56,491 nucleotides of DNA from an uncultured Prevotellaceae bacterium (GCA_902770635.1 CACXTX010000010.1:1-56491); one strand, 5' to 3'. Positions 7,664 through 16,179 are shown, numbered from the stretch's first letter. Notes: generated by a model from the letters alone, not told the origin. A program made the numbers and translations.

Positions 7664-8659
7664 TTATCTCCTAACGTTAAACATTTTATTTGTCAATGTC
7701 ACATAGACTCTTTTGTCCACATTATCCAAAGACACTTGCGGCAAAAGTGTCTTCGCTTTAAACTCCTTTATCTTTTGACATTCAACACCCTTATACAAGA
7801 AATTCGCAAACTCTTGATTTAAATCCTTGTCATGGACAAACCAGATTATACGTACATCTTCTGATGAAGCAAGACGTTTTCCTATTAAATTCCACCATTT
7901 CCGGTCTGTATCTCCCAATGACACCCCAAATAACACAAACAGATTCGTATCTCTAATTATATACTCAGCGGCATAGTGGGTATAACCACCCAAAACCTCG
8001 TTGGTCTGTGGTTTAATGAACAAATCATATATATCTGGGCTTTCTGCATATTCCGTATTTGCTATCTGCTGCTCATCGTTCACACCGAAGACGATATCAC
8101 CTTCTAATAATGAATGGTGAATATGGGCAATCGACTTCATCTTCACAAATGTGCCATCTTTTTTCCTCCATCCATCTGTTTTACCTAACAAGTCTTCAAT
8201 CGTATTCGTATAATTGAAACTTAGGATATTAACCTCGTCATCACTCTTAAAATTTGCGGCAAAAGATTGGAGTATTCTTGTTCGAGCATCAGAAAAGTGA
8301 CCAGCAATAGGATCTTCCAAGAAAATTCTAAACTTCTCAACATCATATAATGACCTATTAAAAAGACTATATTCACGATTCAGATAAGTTTTGAGTCCAC
8401 TAGTTATGTCCATATAAAGTGTTTTGAATTGATCCGATGGGACTTGGACACTGTACTGTCCTAACGCCAACTCTAAATCACTCCAGTTTATTTCTGATGT
8501 TTTCTTTATATAACTATTTATCTCACTCTTGAACTTTTTTACGACATCATGATCTTTCTCCATTGGCTGACCCACATACCAAGCATAGAAATCCTCATAC
8601 CTTGTATGAAGTCCTAAGTTTATGTCAAAACCGTTACCTATGATGTACGTTATGTTCAT
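7664..8659 (-). CDS. abiH: AbiH-family abortive infection protein
   Basis: 331 aa. The N-terminus (ITYIIGNGFDINLGLHTRY then EDFYAWY) is the diagnostic AbiH start, and ILSFNYTNTIEDL plus HIHHSLLEGDIVFGVND in the middle fit the same family. Known: AbiH proteins confer phage abortive infection by an unknown mechanism; the family has a Rossmann/SIR2-like N-terminal nucleotide-binding look. It is the most upstream gene of the leftward defence island, separated from the next gene by about 270 bp of repeats, so it probably has its own transcript. Length and both ends look intact. Confidence 0.85.
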   Translation of the reverse strand: MNITYIIGNGFDINLGLHTRYEDFYAWYVGQPMEKDHDVVKKFKSEINSYIKKTSEINWSDLELALGQYSVQVPSDQFKTLYMDITSGLKTYLNREYSLFNRSLYDVEKFRIFLEDPIAGHFSDARTRILQSFAANFKSDDEVNILSFNYTNTIEDLLGKTDGWRKKDGTFVKMKSIAHIHHSLLEGDIVFGVNDEQQIANTEYAESPDIYDLFIKPQTNEVLGGYTHYAAEYIIRDTNLFVLFGVSLGDTDRKWWNLIGKRLASSEDVRIIWFVHDKDLNQEFANFLYKGVECQKIKEFKAKTLLPQVSLDNVDKRVYVTLTNKMFNVRR

Positions 8660-8764
8660 ATTATCCGTAATTCACAAATCAGAAATCAGCGAAATCACAA
8701 TCAGTGAGATGGTTATGCTGACCCACTTTCATTTTACTATTTATTCGTTGTATGACTCCATATC

Positions 8765-8826
8765 GTTTAACGGTTAGAGTTTAGCGGTTAGCGGTGAGCG
8801 GTTAGTGATGAGCGGTTAACGATGGA
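8765..8826. repeat. 7-nt-period tandem array (GGTTAGC-type)
   Basis: Degenerate heptamers (GGTTAGC, GGTGAGC, GGTTAGT, GATGAGC, GGTTAAC) lie between the AbiH start and the ORF6N pseudogene. No gene or clear promoter was seen in 8660-8831. Confidence 0.7.
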
Positions 8827-8831
8827 GGAAG

Positions 8832-9238
8832 TTATTTCTTCGAATCGTCTTTTCTAACCCGCTTGACAGTGTGTTTAATCTTACCTATGAAGAAGTTGAT
8901 CTCCAGCGATGACTCAGTCTCCTGCGTCTGAAGATCGGGCATCACAATGTCGGATAGCACCTCACCGAAATGCTGCATCTTGGTCTACAGGCCACGCTCG
9001 GTGAAAACTTTGGTAGAATTGCGGTTCATTGCCGAGACTTTTGTGGTCGAAATTTTCGACCGCAATTCAATTACCTCGCTCTTGTTCAGAACAAACATAT
9101 AACTAGCAGGAAACTTATCTGGGTTGTTTTTGACGGCCTCGTTGATACGCTTGGTCTCTACTCCATACAAATTTTGTCTTTTACCTTTTGGATGTTAATT
9201 GCCAAAACTGTATCATTCTTCTTCACCAAATTTCCCAT
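8832..9238 (-). pseudogene. ORF6N-domain (phage antirepressor-type) protein, broken
   Basis: An ATG at 9238 opens a frame (MGNLVKKND...INIQKVKDKI) that stops at TAG near 9157. A second frame continues with LYGVETKRINEAVKNNPDKF, the hallmark of ORF6N domains, then meets another in-frame stop (FTERGL*TKMQHF) before ending at 8832 with VKRVRKDDSKK. Family knowledge: intact proteins have about 15-20 residues (EIRG...LD.DLA..) between these two parts, which are missing here. So the gene has suffered a small deletion with frameshift and a later nonsense change. ORF6N proteins are common in prophages and mobile islands, and this supports mobile origin of the adjacent defence region. Confidence 0.7.
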
Positions 9239-9306
9239 ATCGTATATCGTAGTGTGCCTGTCTGCAGGAACAACAAACCATTGTCAGAGCCCAATTCCTG
9301 TGTAGA

Positions 9307-10070
9307 TTACTTATTATTCGTGTCAAGGTCGGAGGCTTTGCCTTGGTATTCGGGAGGACGCTTTTCCAAGAAGGATCGGATGCCCTCGAGATAGTCAGCA
9401 CCCTTATAGACCCGGGTGCGGTAGGCATTGATGCGCTCGAAATTCTCTGATGACAAGACCGTAGCGGCCTTGCTCAATATGCGGAACTGCCTTTTGATGG
9501 CGCTGATGGACATGATGCTGTTGCGGCGCAGTGGATTCAGGAAATGATCCTCAAGTACAGTGTCCAGTTCGTCGGGAGGCGTGACGCGGTTGATCAACCC
9601 CACATTCAGTGCATCGTCAGCTGTAATCGGCTGGGCCAGGAAGAACATCTCGCGGGCCTTGTTGATGCCCAACTGGTTGATGAAATGCATGATACCCGAG
9701 GCATTGTAGGGGATGCCTATCTTGGCCGGGGTAATAGCGAAGGTGGCATCGTCGGTGCTGACAATCATATCGCATGAAAGGCACAGGTCGCAGGCACCGC
9801 CCCACACACTGCCACTATCACACGCAATGACAGGGATAGGCGTCTCCTGGACACAGCGCAGGAGCTGCTCCATAGGGACATCGTATGCCAGCGGGTCTTC
9901 ACCGTTCTGTGGCAACTCACGGATGTCGTGGCCTGCACTCCAGACGCCTTTACGGCATTGGGCCTTGATAACGATACCAACGCACTCCTCATCGTAGCCG
10001 TGGCAGATGCGGGATTTTGCATCTCGACGTAGCAGATGCGGTCACGTATTGTTGTATTAACTAAGCGCAT
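9307..10070 (-). pseudogene. scpB: methylmalonyl-CoA decarboxylase (crotonase family), internal deletion plus frameshift
   Basis: The main frame (to 9307) reads GYDEECVGIVIKAQCR, VWSAGHDIRELPQNGEDP, GSVWGGACDL, ITPAKIGIPYNASGI and ends FLEKRPPEYQGK, closely following E. coli YgfG/ScpB, which converts methylmalonyl-CoA to propionyl-CoA. The ATG end (10070, MRLVNTTIRDRICYVEMQNP) is in another frame. About 25 residues expected between these parts (the NALS...DL region) are absent at about 10010, so a short deletion has shifted the frame. The 202-residue remainder from an internal Met lacks the N-terminal part of the crotonase fold, so activity is doubtful. An assembly error is the alternative. 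Confidence 0.75.
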
Positions 10071-10106
10071 GATGTTAGATGGATGATGTTAGATGGTCTT
10101 ACTCTT

Positions 10107-10263
10107 GAGGTGGTGGGGAACTAATGATTAGGTATTTCTATCCCTTGTCCGGTAGTGTGTGGTATCGGACGGGTAAGGGTAACCTAAAAGGGTATAGTTC
10201 AGCGAATTACCACCTCTACACGAGGGCTCGAGGCCCGTAGATTTATTGGAATTGCGCACTACA
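10107..10263 (-). ncRNA. candidate structured RNA or long 5' leader
   Basis: On the minus strand a -7 box (10270-10277) is followed by about 190 nt before the scpB start. Within it, nested complementary segments form one long hairpin: ACCACCTC/GAGGTGGT (10209-10216 with 10107-10114), ACCTAA/TTAGGT (10182-10187 with 10128-10133), AAGGG/CCCTT (10175-10179 with 10142-10146) and CGGAC/GTCCG (10166-10170 with 10147-10151). A further hairpin with GGGC/GCCC arms lies at about 10224-10235. I could not match it to a riboswitch class that I know. It may be an independent small RNA or a leader of the broken downstream gene. Confidence 0.45.
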
Positions 10264-10269
10264 TCGTTG

Positions 10270-10277
10270 CAAAGGTA
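10270..10277 (-). promoter_or_regulatory. Bacteroidota -7 box (TACCTTTG)
   Basis: CAAAGGTA on the plus strand, TACCTTTG on the minus strand, with C next, as at other promoters in this window. It would drive the structured RNA candidate and, beyond it, the scpB pseudogene. Confidence 0.6.
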
Positions 10278-10364
10278 GTGAAAATATTCGGAATTAATGT
10301 CTTTTTTTATAAGAAAAATTTAGATAAGCGAACACGAATCTTACGAATATACTCGAATATTGAA

Positions 10365-11493
10365 TTATTTGGGAATCGCCTAACGGCGAGAAATTATTCA
10401 AAAATTAATTCAAAATTATAGAGCGGAGCTCAGAAATATTTCTTCATTAAGATTTTAAGTAAGATTTTCAGTGGATTTCTTGCGAAGCAATAAACCATTC
10501 TTTTTGGATAACCTGCGGTTAGAAATCCTATAAAAATCTGTTGGAAAATCTGAGGACTAAGTCCAGAAATATAGATTCAGAACTAGGAAGCATGATTAAA
10601 AATGATTTCTTCATAAAGATTTTAAGTAAGATTTTTGATGGATTTCTTGCGAAGCTATAAAAAAACATCACATCAGTTTTACACGCTCTATTAAACCGTC
10701 GTCATTGCGTTTATACCATTCGCTATACACTCTATCCATTGAGAAATTTATAAGCATTCCCCATCGTGTATGAGTCAGGTTCATATAATTGCGTAATTGT
10801 TTTCTATGTTCATCAGAAATAAACTTTATTGCCTTAAGTTCTATGATGATGTCACCATCCACTACCAGGTCCATTTTATATGTCTTATCCAACTTTACAT
10901 CTTCCCAATACATTAGAAGTTCCTTTTGCTCTTCGACTTTATAGCCGTCCTTCTCCAACAAATACTTCATGGCACACTCATAAGCAGATTCCAAAAGGCC
11001 ACCATGATACTTGTTGAAAACTTTCATAGCAACACCTGTAATATGTTTCTGCCTTTCTAGTTGTTTATTATACTCTGTTATTAAATCCATATTATCATAT
11101 TTTTATAACCTTCGATTAGAAATCTTACATAATCATTAAAAAAAACTTAGAGCAGAGCCCAGAAATTGTTGCTTGCATTCTTTTTTGATAACCTACGGTT
11201 AGAAATCTTATAAAAATCTGTTATAAAATCTGAGGACTAAGTCCAGAAATATACATAGAAGGATTTCTTCATTAAGATTTTCATTTAGATTTTAAAAGGA
11301 TTTCTTGCGAAGCAATCAACCCATACGTATTTGATAACCTGCGGTTAGAAATCCTATAAAATCTATTTGAAAATCTGGGGACTAAGTCCAGAAATATACA
11401 TAGAAGGATTTCTTCATTAAGATTTTAAGTAAGATTTTTGATGGATTTCTTGCGAAGCAATCAACCATATACTTATTTCTTGCGAAGCAATCG
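10365..11493. repeat. array of REP-like inverted elements surrounding the GxxExxY gene
   Basis: This stretch accounts for the gene-free parts 10300-10667 and 11091-11503. About four to six copies of a roughly 60-nt element occur in both orientations. Each has a tiny hairpin followed by AGAAAT, then A/T-rich AAAATCT motifs, then another hairpin followed by AGAAAT. Hairpins include AACC-TGC-GGTT (10510-10520), TTGC-GAA-GCAA (10480-10490), GGACT-A-AGTCC (10554-10564), and variants with other paired bases such as CGCC-TAA-CGGCG and GAGC-GGA-GCTC near 10380-10430. Copies lie at about 10370-10436, 10437-10575, 10602-10662, 11106-11165, 11178-11255, 11262-11403 and 11410-11490. No transposase is nearby. 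Confidence 0.75.
10668..11090 (-). CDS. GxxExxY family protein (PDDEXK-like)
   Basis: 140 aa. The name-giving motif appears as GLLESAYE (about residues 31-38), followed by KMDLVVDGDIIIELKAIK, which has the D...E-x-K pattern of a PD-(D/E)XK nuclease-like core, and a C-terminal HTRWGMLINF. This family is common in Bacteroidota and environmental genomes; its function is not established. It is a single gene lying inside the REP-like array, with array copies on both sides, so it may have moved with or between those elements. Start ATG at 11090; length is typical of the family. Confidence 0.85.
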   Translation of the reverse strand: MDLITEYNKQLERQKHITGVAMKVFNKYHGGLLESAYECAMKYLLEKDGYKVEEQKELLMYWEDVKLDKTYKMDLVVDGDIIIELKAIKFISDEHRKQLRNYMNLTHTRWGMLINFSMDRVYSEWYKRNDDGLIERVKLM

Positions 11494-11503
11494 CCTCCAT
11501 TGG

Positions 11504-12418
11504 TCAGAAGTTGACGGTGGATTCGGGGAGCCAGGAGGACTCGATCTGGATGGTGGTGGATGCCAGGGAGGAGGGATTGAATAGAGGGCCGGTGAGTTTG
11601 GTGCGACGGTTGCGCTGGAGGGTTACGTTGGGTACCACCTTGGTGTAGAGGACTTGGTTGTTGTCGTCGAGTACCTCGAGGGTGATGTCCATGGTCTGGG
11701 TGTCGCTGCTGAGGTATAGATAGCTGTAGATGGCGATGGGGTTTCCTACAGCGGAGGTGGGGTGGTTGATGACGGTGAACCCGGTATTGGTGGTGGCGAG
11801 TCCGGTGGTGGGGTTGAATCCCTTGCCACCTGCACCGAAGGTGGTGCGTATCTGGGTGGCCTCGGTGGTGCGGTTGTCGGTGCTGACTACGCGTAGCATA
11901 GAGGAGATGCGGGAGAGGGTGATGTTCAGGTTCTGGGGTGCGGTGCTGTACACGGTGACGGGCTGGTGGGCACAGAAGGTGTCGCGTACCTTCTCGGAGG
12001 TGTAGGCTGCCTCGGTGGCACTGGTGAGGGTGAAGGTGTCACCCGTGCTGTAGGTTCTGCCTACGACGACGAGTTGGTAGTCACCCAGTGGCAGGGTGCA
12101 GGAGAAGTTGCCGAAGGTGTCATAGGTGCTAGCATCGTCACGGTTCTGGGTACACTCGTAGATGGGTGTGGTGCCTTCATAGAATACGAGGGTGAGGAGT
12201 TTGAGGTCCGCATAGTCGGCGACACTGGAGGCTCTAGTGGGTGCTTCCATGGGGCCGTCGTCGAATCCCGAGGTAAATTCGGAGACGCTGATGGTCACCA
12301 GGGCTGATGGTTCCTGGTCAGCAGGCTCGGTGGAGTCTGCTGGTTCTGTGTACTGGTTGGCACAACTTACTGAGAGAAGGAGTATGGATGAAATAAAAAA
12401 GTTTTTTAAGGGTTGCAT
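11504..12418 (-). CDS. FimB/Mfa2-type fimbrial anchor or tip lipoprotein
   Basis: 304 aa from the ATG at 12418 (MQPLKNFFISSILLLSVSC); the frame is open 13 codons further upstream, but the lipobox LSVSC at residues 15-19 fixes this start. After the lipid cysteine come a TEPAD repeat, then beta-rich sequence with TLVFYEG, CTLPLGDYQLVVVG and LNITLSRISSMLRV, the pattern of Bacteroidales FimB/Mfa2 proteins that anchor or cap major fimbriae. Secreted, lipidated, outer membrane. It lies downstream of wza/wzz on the same strand, separated by about 200 bp of heptamer repeats, so co-transcription is uncertain. No fimbrillin subunit gene is in the window. Confidence 0.75.
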   Translation of the reverse strand: MQPLKNFFISSILLLSVSCANQYTEPADSTEPADQEPSALVTISVSEFTSGFDDGPMEAPTRASSVADYADLKLLTLVFYEGTTPIYECTQNRDDASTYDTFGNFSCTLPLGDYQLVVVGRTYSTGDTFTLTSATEAAYTSEKVRDTFCAHQPVTVYSTAPQNLNITLSRISSMLRVVSTDNRTTEATQIRTTFGAGGKGFNPTTGLATTNTGFTVINHPTSAVGNPIAIYSYLYLSSDTQTMDITLEVLDDNNQVLYTKVVPNVTLQRNRRTKLTGPLFNPSSLASTTIQIESSWLPESTVNF

Positions 12419-12422
12419 TGGA

Positions 12423-12612
12423 AAAACAATAAACAATAAACAATAAACATTAAACATTAAGAACTTTGAGGAGTGAAGGAGTTGAGGAGTAAGGAGGTAA
12501 AGTAGATTAGACTTTACGTTTCATTCTCCTGTGAGCAGGAAGGAGATACTGACAGCAGAACTATTCTACTTTACTCCTTACCTCCTTACTCCTCATCTCC
12601 TTACTCAACTTC
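12423..12612. repeat. heptamer arrays forming an inverted repeat
   Basis: First CAATAAA x3 then ATTAAAC-like units at 12425-12458. Then a GAGGAGTAAGGAGGTAAAGTAG-type purine array at about 12485-12506 (given here as its 22-nt span; key units GAGTAAG and GAGGTAA). Its reverse complement lies at about 12571-12599 with one extra heptamer (CTCCTTA). A separate 8-bp palindrome CTCAACTT-CCGA-AAGTTGAG at 12604-12623 directly follows the wzz stop. Confidence 0.7.
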
Positions 12613-12626
12613 CGAAAGTTGAGTTA

Positions 12627-13733
12627 TTAACTAAGTCCCAGGAGGGGTTTCAGGTCATCCTCCTTATAGAGGATCCAGGCGGTGACACCCAGGAAGGCCA
12701 GGAAGAGGAAGATGAGACACATCTGGGAGCGCTTGGGGCCAGCCTTGACGACGGGTACGGTGGCACTCTGGAGGGTGGTGAAGGCAGGGGTTTCCTGCTG
12801 TACCTTCATCTCAGCAGCCATCAGCTGGGCAGCCACCTGCTGGTAGGCATTGTATTGCAGCTGCATGTCGTTCTCGAGATCGGTCTGCTTCTGACGTACT
12901 GTCTGCAGGACGATGTCCTGGTTGGCATCCATGAACTCGGAGTATTTCTGGCGGGCTTTCTCGTAGCGCGCCTTGGTCTCCGCGGCTATCTTCTTGTTGT
13001 ACTCGAGGTCCACACGGACCTTAGAGGTACGGTAGTCGGTGATGAACTTCTGCAGACGGTTCTTGACAGAGTCAGCCATGGTGGCACAGATGACAGGGTT
13101 CTGATCAGTTACACTGATAGTGATGACCATGGTCTTCTTATCGACATCGCAGACTACTTTCTTGTCGAGGGCCTTGGCTATGGCAGCCTGCTCACGAGTC
13201 AATCTAAATGGATTGACGGAAGTCTGAGGGCTGACGGCTGAAGACTTGAATAGTGAGAAGAAGCCTTTTATGGCAGATGACCACCAAGGAGCTTTCTGCT
13301 CGTCCTTCAGGTAGTCGTAATAGTCCATGGTACGGTCTTTCTCGCCTTTCTCCTTATCGCCCTCGATGGTGACCTTGACGGGGAACAGCGAGGTTTTGAA
13401 GTCGCTGGAGTTCATGAGGTCGGGATAGAGGGTGGGCACAATGGCATCCGCCCCCGCGGTGGCAGAGCCGATGTTCACACCAAAACTGCTGGCAAGAGAA
13501 GCCAGACCAGAAGTGCTTCGTGACCCCGACAACTCAGGAGAGAGTTTGACGGTACACTCATAATAGTTGGGCAGACTCAAGGCATAGATGGCTGCCAGGA
13601 CAAAGGCCACTGGCAGCACCTTGAGATACAGCATCTTATGTTTCAGCAGGTCTTGAAAAATCTTACCGAAATCGATCGAGGACTCTTCCTCCTCTTCCAA
13701 CAGTATATTCTTATTCTCTTCGTTCATCTTCAT
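12627..13733 (-). CDS. wzz: Wzz-family polysaccharide chain-length / co-polymerase protein
   Basis: 368 aa. Acidic cytosolic N-terminus, TM1 at about residues 38-56 (YLKVLPVAFVLAAIYALS), a periplasmic part with coiled coil at about 240-310, and TM2 at about 338-357 (CLIFLFLAFLGVTAWILY) preceded by a Pro-rich VPVVKAGPKRS segment, the standard Wzz/PCP layout. Known: these inner-membrane proteins set chain length and work with Wza-type export channels. It follows the Wza-like gene by 28 bp. There is no C-terminal tyrosine kinase domain, so it is the PCP part only. Start Met1; Met3 also possible. Confidence 0.85.
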   Translation of the reverse strand: MKMNEENKNILLEEEEESSIDFGKIFQDLLKHKMLYLKVLPVAFVLAAIYALSLPNYYECTVKLSPELSGSRSTSGLASLASSFGVNIGSATAGADAIVPTLYPDLMNSSDFKTSLFPVKVTIEGDKEKGEKDRTMDYYDYLKDEQKAPWWSSAIKGFFSLFKSSAVSPQTSVNPFRLTREQAAIAKALDKKVVCDVDKKTMVITISVTDQNPVICATMADSVKNRLQKFITDYRTSKVRVDLEYNKKIAAETKARYEKARQKYSEFMDANQDIVLQTVRQKQTDLENDMQLQYNAYQQVAAQLMAAEMKVQQETPAFTTLQSATVPVVKAGPKRSQMCLIFLFLAFLGVTAWILYKEDDLKPLLGLS

Positions 13734-13761
13734 TTAACTTTAACGTTAACCTTAACCTTAA

Positions 13762-16179
13762 CTATTTACGGGTGAGGGCTATGACCATGGCAGCCAGGGA
13801 GGTCAGCGACGTACCCATGCTAACCCATTGCATGATGGACGACATGTCTCGTTTGCCCTTCTGTGGAACGACGATTTCACAGCCGGGCTCTACCTTGCCC
13901 TTCCCTACCCTAGTGACTGTACCGTTCTGATAAACGATATAAGAGTGGGACTTGCGGCTGCGGTAGCCGAAGCCACCCGCCTGGTTGATATAATACTTCC
14001 AGTCCTTACCCGCCTGATAAGATACCGTGTTGGGGAAGAGCACGTTACCAGAAATCTTGACAGTACCACTGTATTCAGGAACAAAGATGCGGTCGCTGTC
14101 GCGTACCACTATATCGTAGTCACCACCAGGATTGGCCAGTGCCTTCTCGAGATCGATACCTACTGCATAGTATTCAGTCAGCTCCAGTTTGTCGAGCTGA
14201 ACAGAATCTTTGGATGTGGAGTTCTGGCGAGCCGCCTTGATGGCCGCTTCCATACGTTCACGTTCCTCCGCATTCATGTGACGCTCCATACGAGCCCCCT
14301 TGACATAGGCATCAGGAGTAACACCACCGGCAGCCTTAATGATGTCAGAGAGTCGTTGGTTCTTCTTTGAGAGGTTGAAGTCGCCTTCGAAAGTAACCTC
14401 ACCCTCGATATGAACAGTGCGAGGCACCATGAAACCCGGAGAACGACGTACCTGTACGACATCGTAGGGTTCGAGCATGAAGCCCTGCTGGCCATCGACC
14501 ACCAGGCCATCCTTCAGTGAGAAGCTGAAGTTTTTAGATATCTCCTGACCCGTCTGAACAGCCTTGGGATTAAGGATACGACGAGAGACATCGACCTTGG
14601 AAAAGGAGGCAGCATCCGTCAAGCCACCTGCACGAAGAATCAGGTCTTCCACCGTCTCACGCTCGGAATAAGGATATGTTCCGGGGGTGAGCACCTCACC
14701 CGTGATGGTGACAATACGCTCAGCATTTCTTTCCGACAGGGTAGCAATAATCAGCATATCCTCGTTGCGCAAGGGCACATCAGGAACAGCACCTGCCAAG
14801 ATGCCACCCAAGTCGAGCGACTGCGTCTCGAGGGTACGGTCCTGTTTCATGCGGTATAACACGGCACGACCGGTAAAGGCCTCCTCCGTCAAGCCACCAG
14901 CAGCCTCCACCAAGGCACGGACAGAGGAAATCTGCTTGCCCAGCTCATACTGGCCAGGACGAAAGACTGCCCCCTTGACCTCCACCATGTTCTCGAAGCG
15001 TTCAACCATGGCATCAACACCGATAGAGTCACCATCGGCCACCTTGAAACCAGACATGTCAAACTCCTCGATGGTATGGACACTATAGCGCTCACCCGAC
15101 TTACGCACCAGGCGTACCGACTTCTTAAAGGCATCGCTGGAGAAGCCGCCGGCATACTTGATGACCTGAGCCACAGACTCGGTGGGTCGCATCTCATAAA
15201 TCATGGGGCGTTTGATATGGCCACGGATGTTGACCAATGCCTCGTAGGGACCTACGATGATCATATCGTTCTCCTGCAGACGGACATTGCCTGCGAGACG
15301 ACCATTGAGGATGTACTGATAGACATCGACCGTAGAGATGAGACGACCCTGACGATAGACCTTGATGCTACGCAGGGTACCCAAGTCGTTGATGCCACCA
15401 GCCATATAAAGGGCATGGAACACGGTAGAGAAGGCACTGAGGGTATAGGTACCCGGAGCCTTGACCTCACCCATCACGTTGACCATGATGGTGCGCGTCT
15501 GACCTACCGAGACATTCATGCTGCTGCTCTTATAGCGGGAACCCAGCGTAGTGCGCAGCTTCTTCTGTGCAGCAGCCACGGTGAGGCCGCTGACCTGGAT
15601 GGGTCCGTAGCCCTCGACCACGATGACACCATCGGGAGAGACCTCTAACTGCTGAGACTTCTGAGAAGCACCATAGACATCGACAATGACCTGATCGCCA
15701 GGACCCAGGACGTAGTTCTGAGGCGTGGCAATGTTCATGTTAGGCTCGAAGCTGAGGAGCTTGTTATTAAAGATGTCATGGCCAAAGACCTTCAGCGAGT
15801 CAGGAACCCTCGTCTCGTCCATGCGTTGAACAGCAGATGATGGCATCTGCTCATCATCCGCCATCTCCTGCTGGAAGGTTATCTGACCACTCTTATTGCT
15901 CTTTTCGTTCTTGTTGCGCAGGCGGGAACTGGCTTCAGACACCGCAGCATTGACCTTACCAGTGGCACCCGCCTTACTAATCTGGGAGGCGTACTGCTTC
16001 TGCAAACGGCGGATCTGCTCCATACTAACACCTTTCTGCACCAGTTTGGTGACAATCTGTGCCTGTGAGGTGCCTGCCTTCATCTCTGCCTGGATGAACT
16101 GGATGACCTGCTGGTCGCTCATCTGGGCAAAAGCTACCGTAGAGAGTAGCAACATTAAAAACAAGGTTAATCTTCTCAT
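13762..16179 (-). CDS. wza: Wza-like polysaccharide export outer membrane protein with multiple SLBB domains
   Basis: 805 aa. Signal peptide (about 1-18, LFLMLLLSTVAFAQ), a helical region with repeated Gln and Met, then the Poly_export motif YVLGPGDQVIVDVYG (about 155-170), then a chain of SLBB beta-grasp repeats with the recurring pattern G-V-K-x-P-G-x-Y and ADG.T-like turns (VNVMGEVKAPGTYTL, VTITGEVLTPGTYPY, VHIEGEVTFEGDFNL, VKISGNVLFPNTVSY). A hydrophobic C-terminal helix ends the protein. Known: forms the export channel for capsule or exopolysaccharide. It starts 6 bp after the acetylesterase gene stop and is followed by wzz: one operon. Confidence 0.9.
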   Translation of the reverse strand: MRRLTLFLMLLLSTVAFAQMSDQQVIQFIQAEMKAGTSQAQIVTKLVQKGVSMEQIRRLQKQYASQISKAGATGKVNAAVSEASSRLRNKNEKSNKSGQITFQQEMADDEQMPSSAVQRMDETRVPDSLKVFGHDIFNNKLLSFEPNMNIATPQNYVLGPGDQVIVDVYGASQKSQQLEVSPDGVIVVEGYGPIQVSGLTVAAAQKKLRTTLGSRYKSSSMNVSVGQTRTIMVNVMGEVKAPGTYTLSAFSTVFHALYMAGGINDLGTLRSIKVYRQGRLISTVDVYQYILNGRLAGNVRLQENDMIIVGPYEALVNIRGHIKRPMIYEMRPTESVAQVIKYAGGFSSDAFKKSVRLVRKSGERYSVHTIEEFDMSGFKVADGDSIGVDAMVERFENMVEVKGAVFRPGQYELGKQISSVRALVEAAGGLTEEAFTGRAVLYRMKQDRTLETQSLDLGGILAGAVPDVPLRNEDMLIIATLSERNAERIVTITGEVLTPGTYPYSERETVEDLILRAGGLTDAASFSKVDVSRRILNPKAVQTGQEISKNFSFSLKDGLVVDGQQGFMLEPYDVVQVRRSPGFMVPRTVHIEGEVTFEGDFNLSKKNQRLSDIIKAAGGVTPDAYVKGARMERHMNAEERERMEAAIKAARQNSTSKDSVQLDKLELTEYYAVGIDLEKALANPGGDYDIVVRDSDRIFVPEYSGTVKISGNVLFPNTVSYQAGKDWKYYINQAGGFGYRSRKSHSYIVYQNGTVTRVGKGKVEPGCEIVVPQKGKRDMSSIMQWVSMGTSLTSLAAMVIALTRK

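Noticed and set aside
9307-9915. Intact 202-aa enoyl-CoA hydratase from the internal ATG
   Set aside because: Family homologues begin about 60 residues earlier and that part is present upstream in another frame, so a broken longer gene fits better.
10107-10263. TPP, cobalamin or SRP RNA
   Set aside because: Signature core elements (for example CTGAGA for TPP, the B12 box, the SRP apical loop) were not found.
10365-11493. CRISPR array or insertion sequence
   Set aside because: Repeats are inverted, degenerate and A/T-rich, not evenly spaced direct repeats; no transposase frame found.
12531-13241. 236-codon open frame on the plus strand over wzz
   Set aside because: Antisense of a clear Wzz protein; Leu/Gly/Val/His-rich shadow composition.
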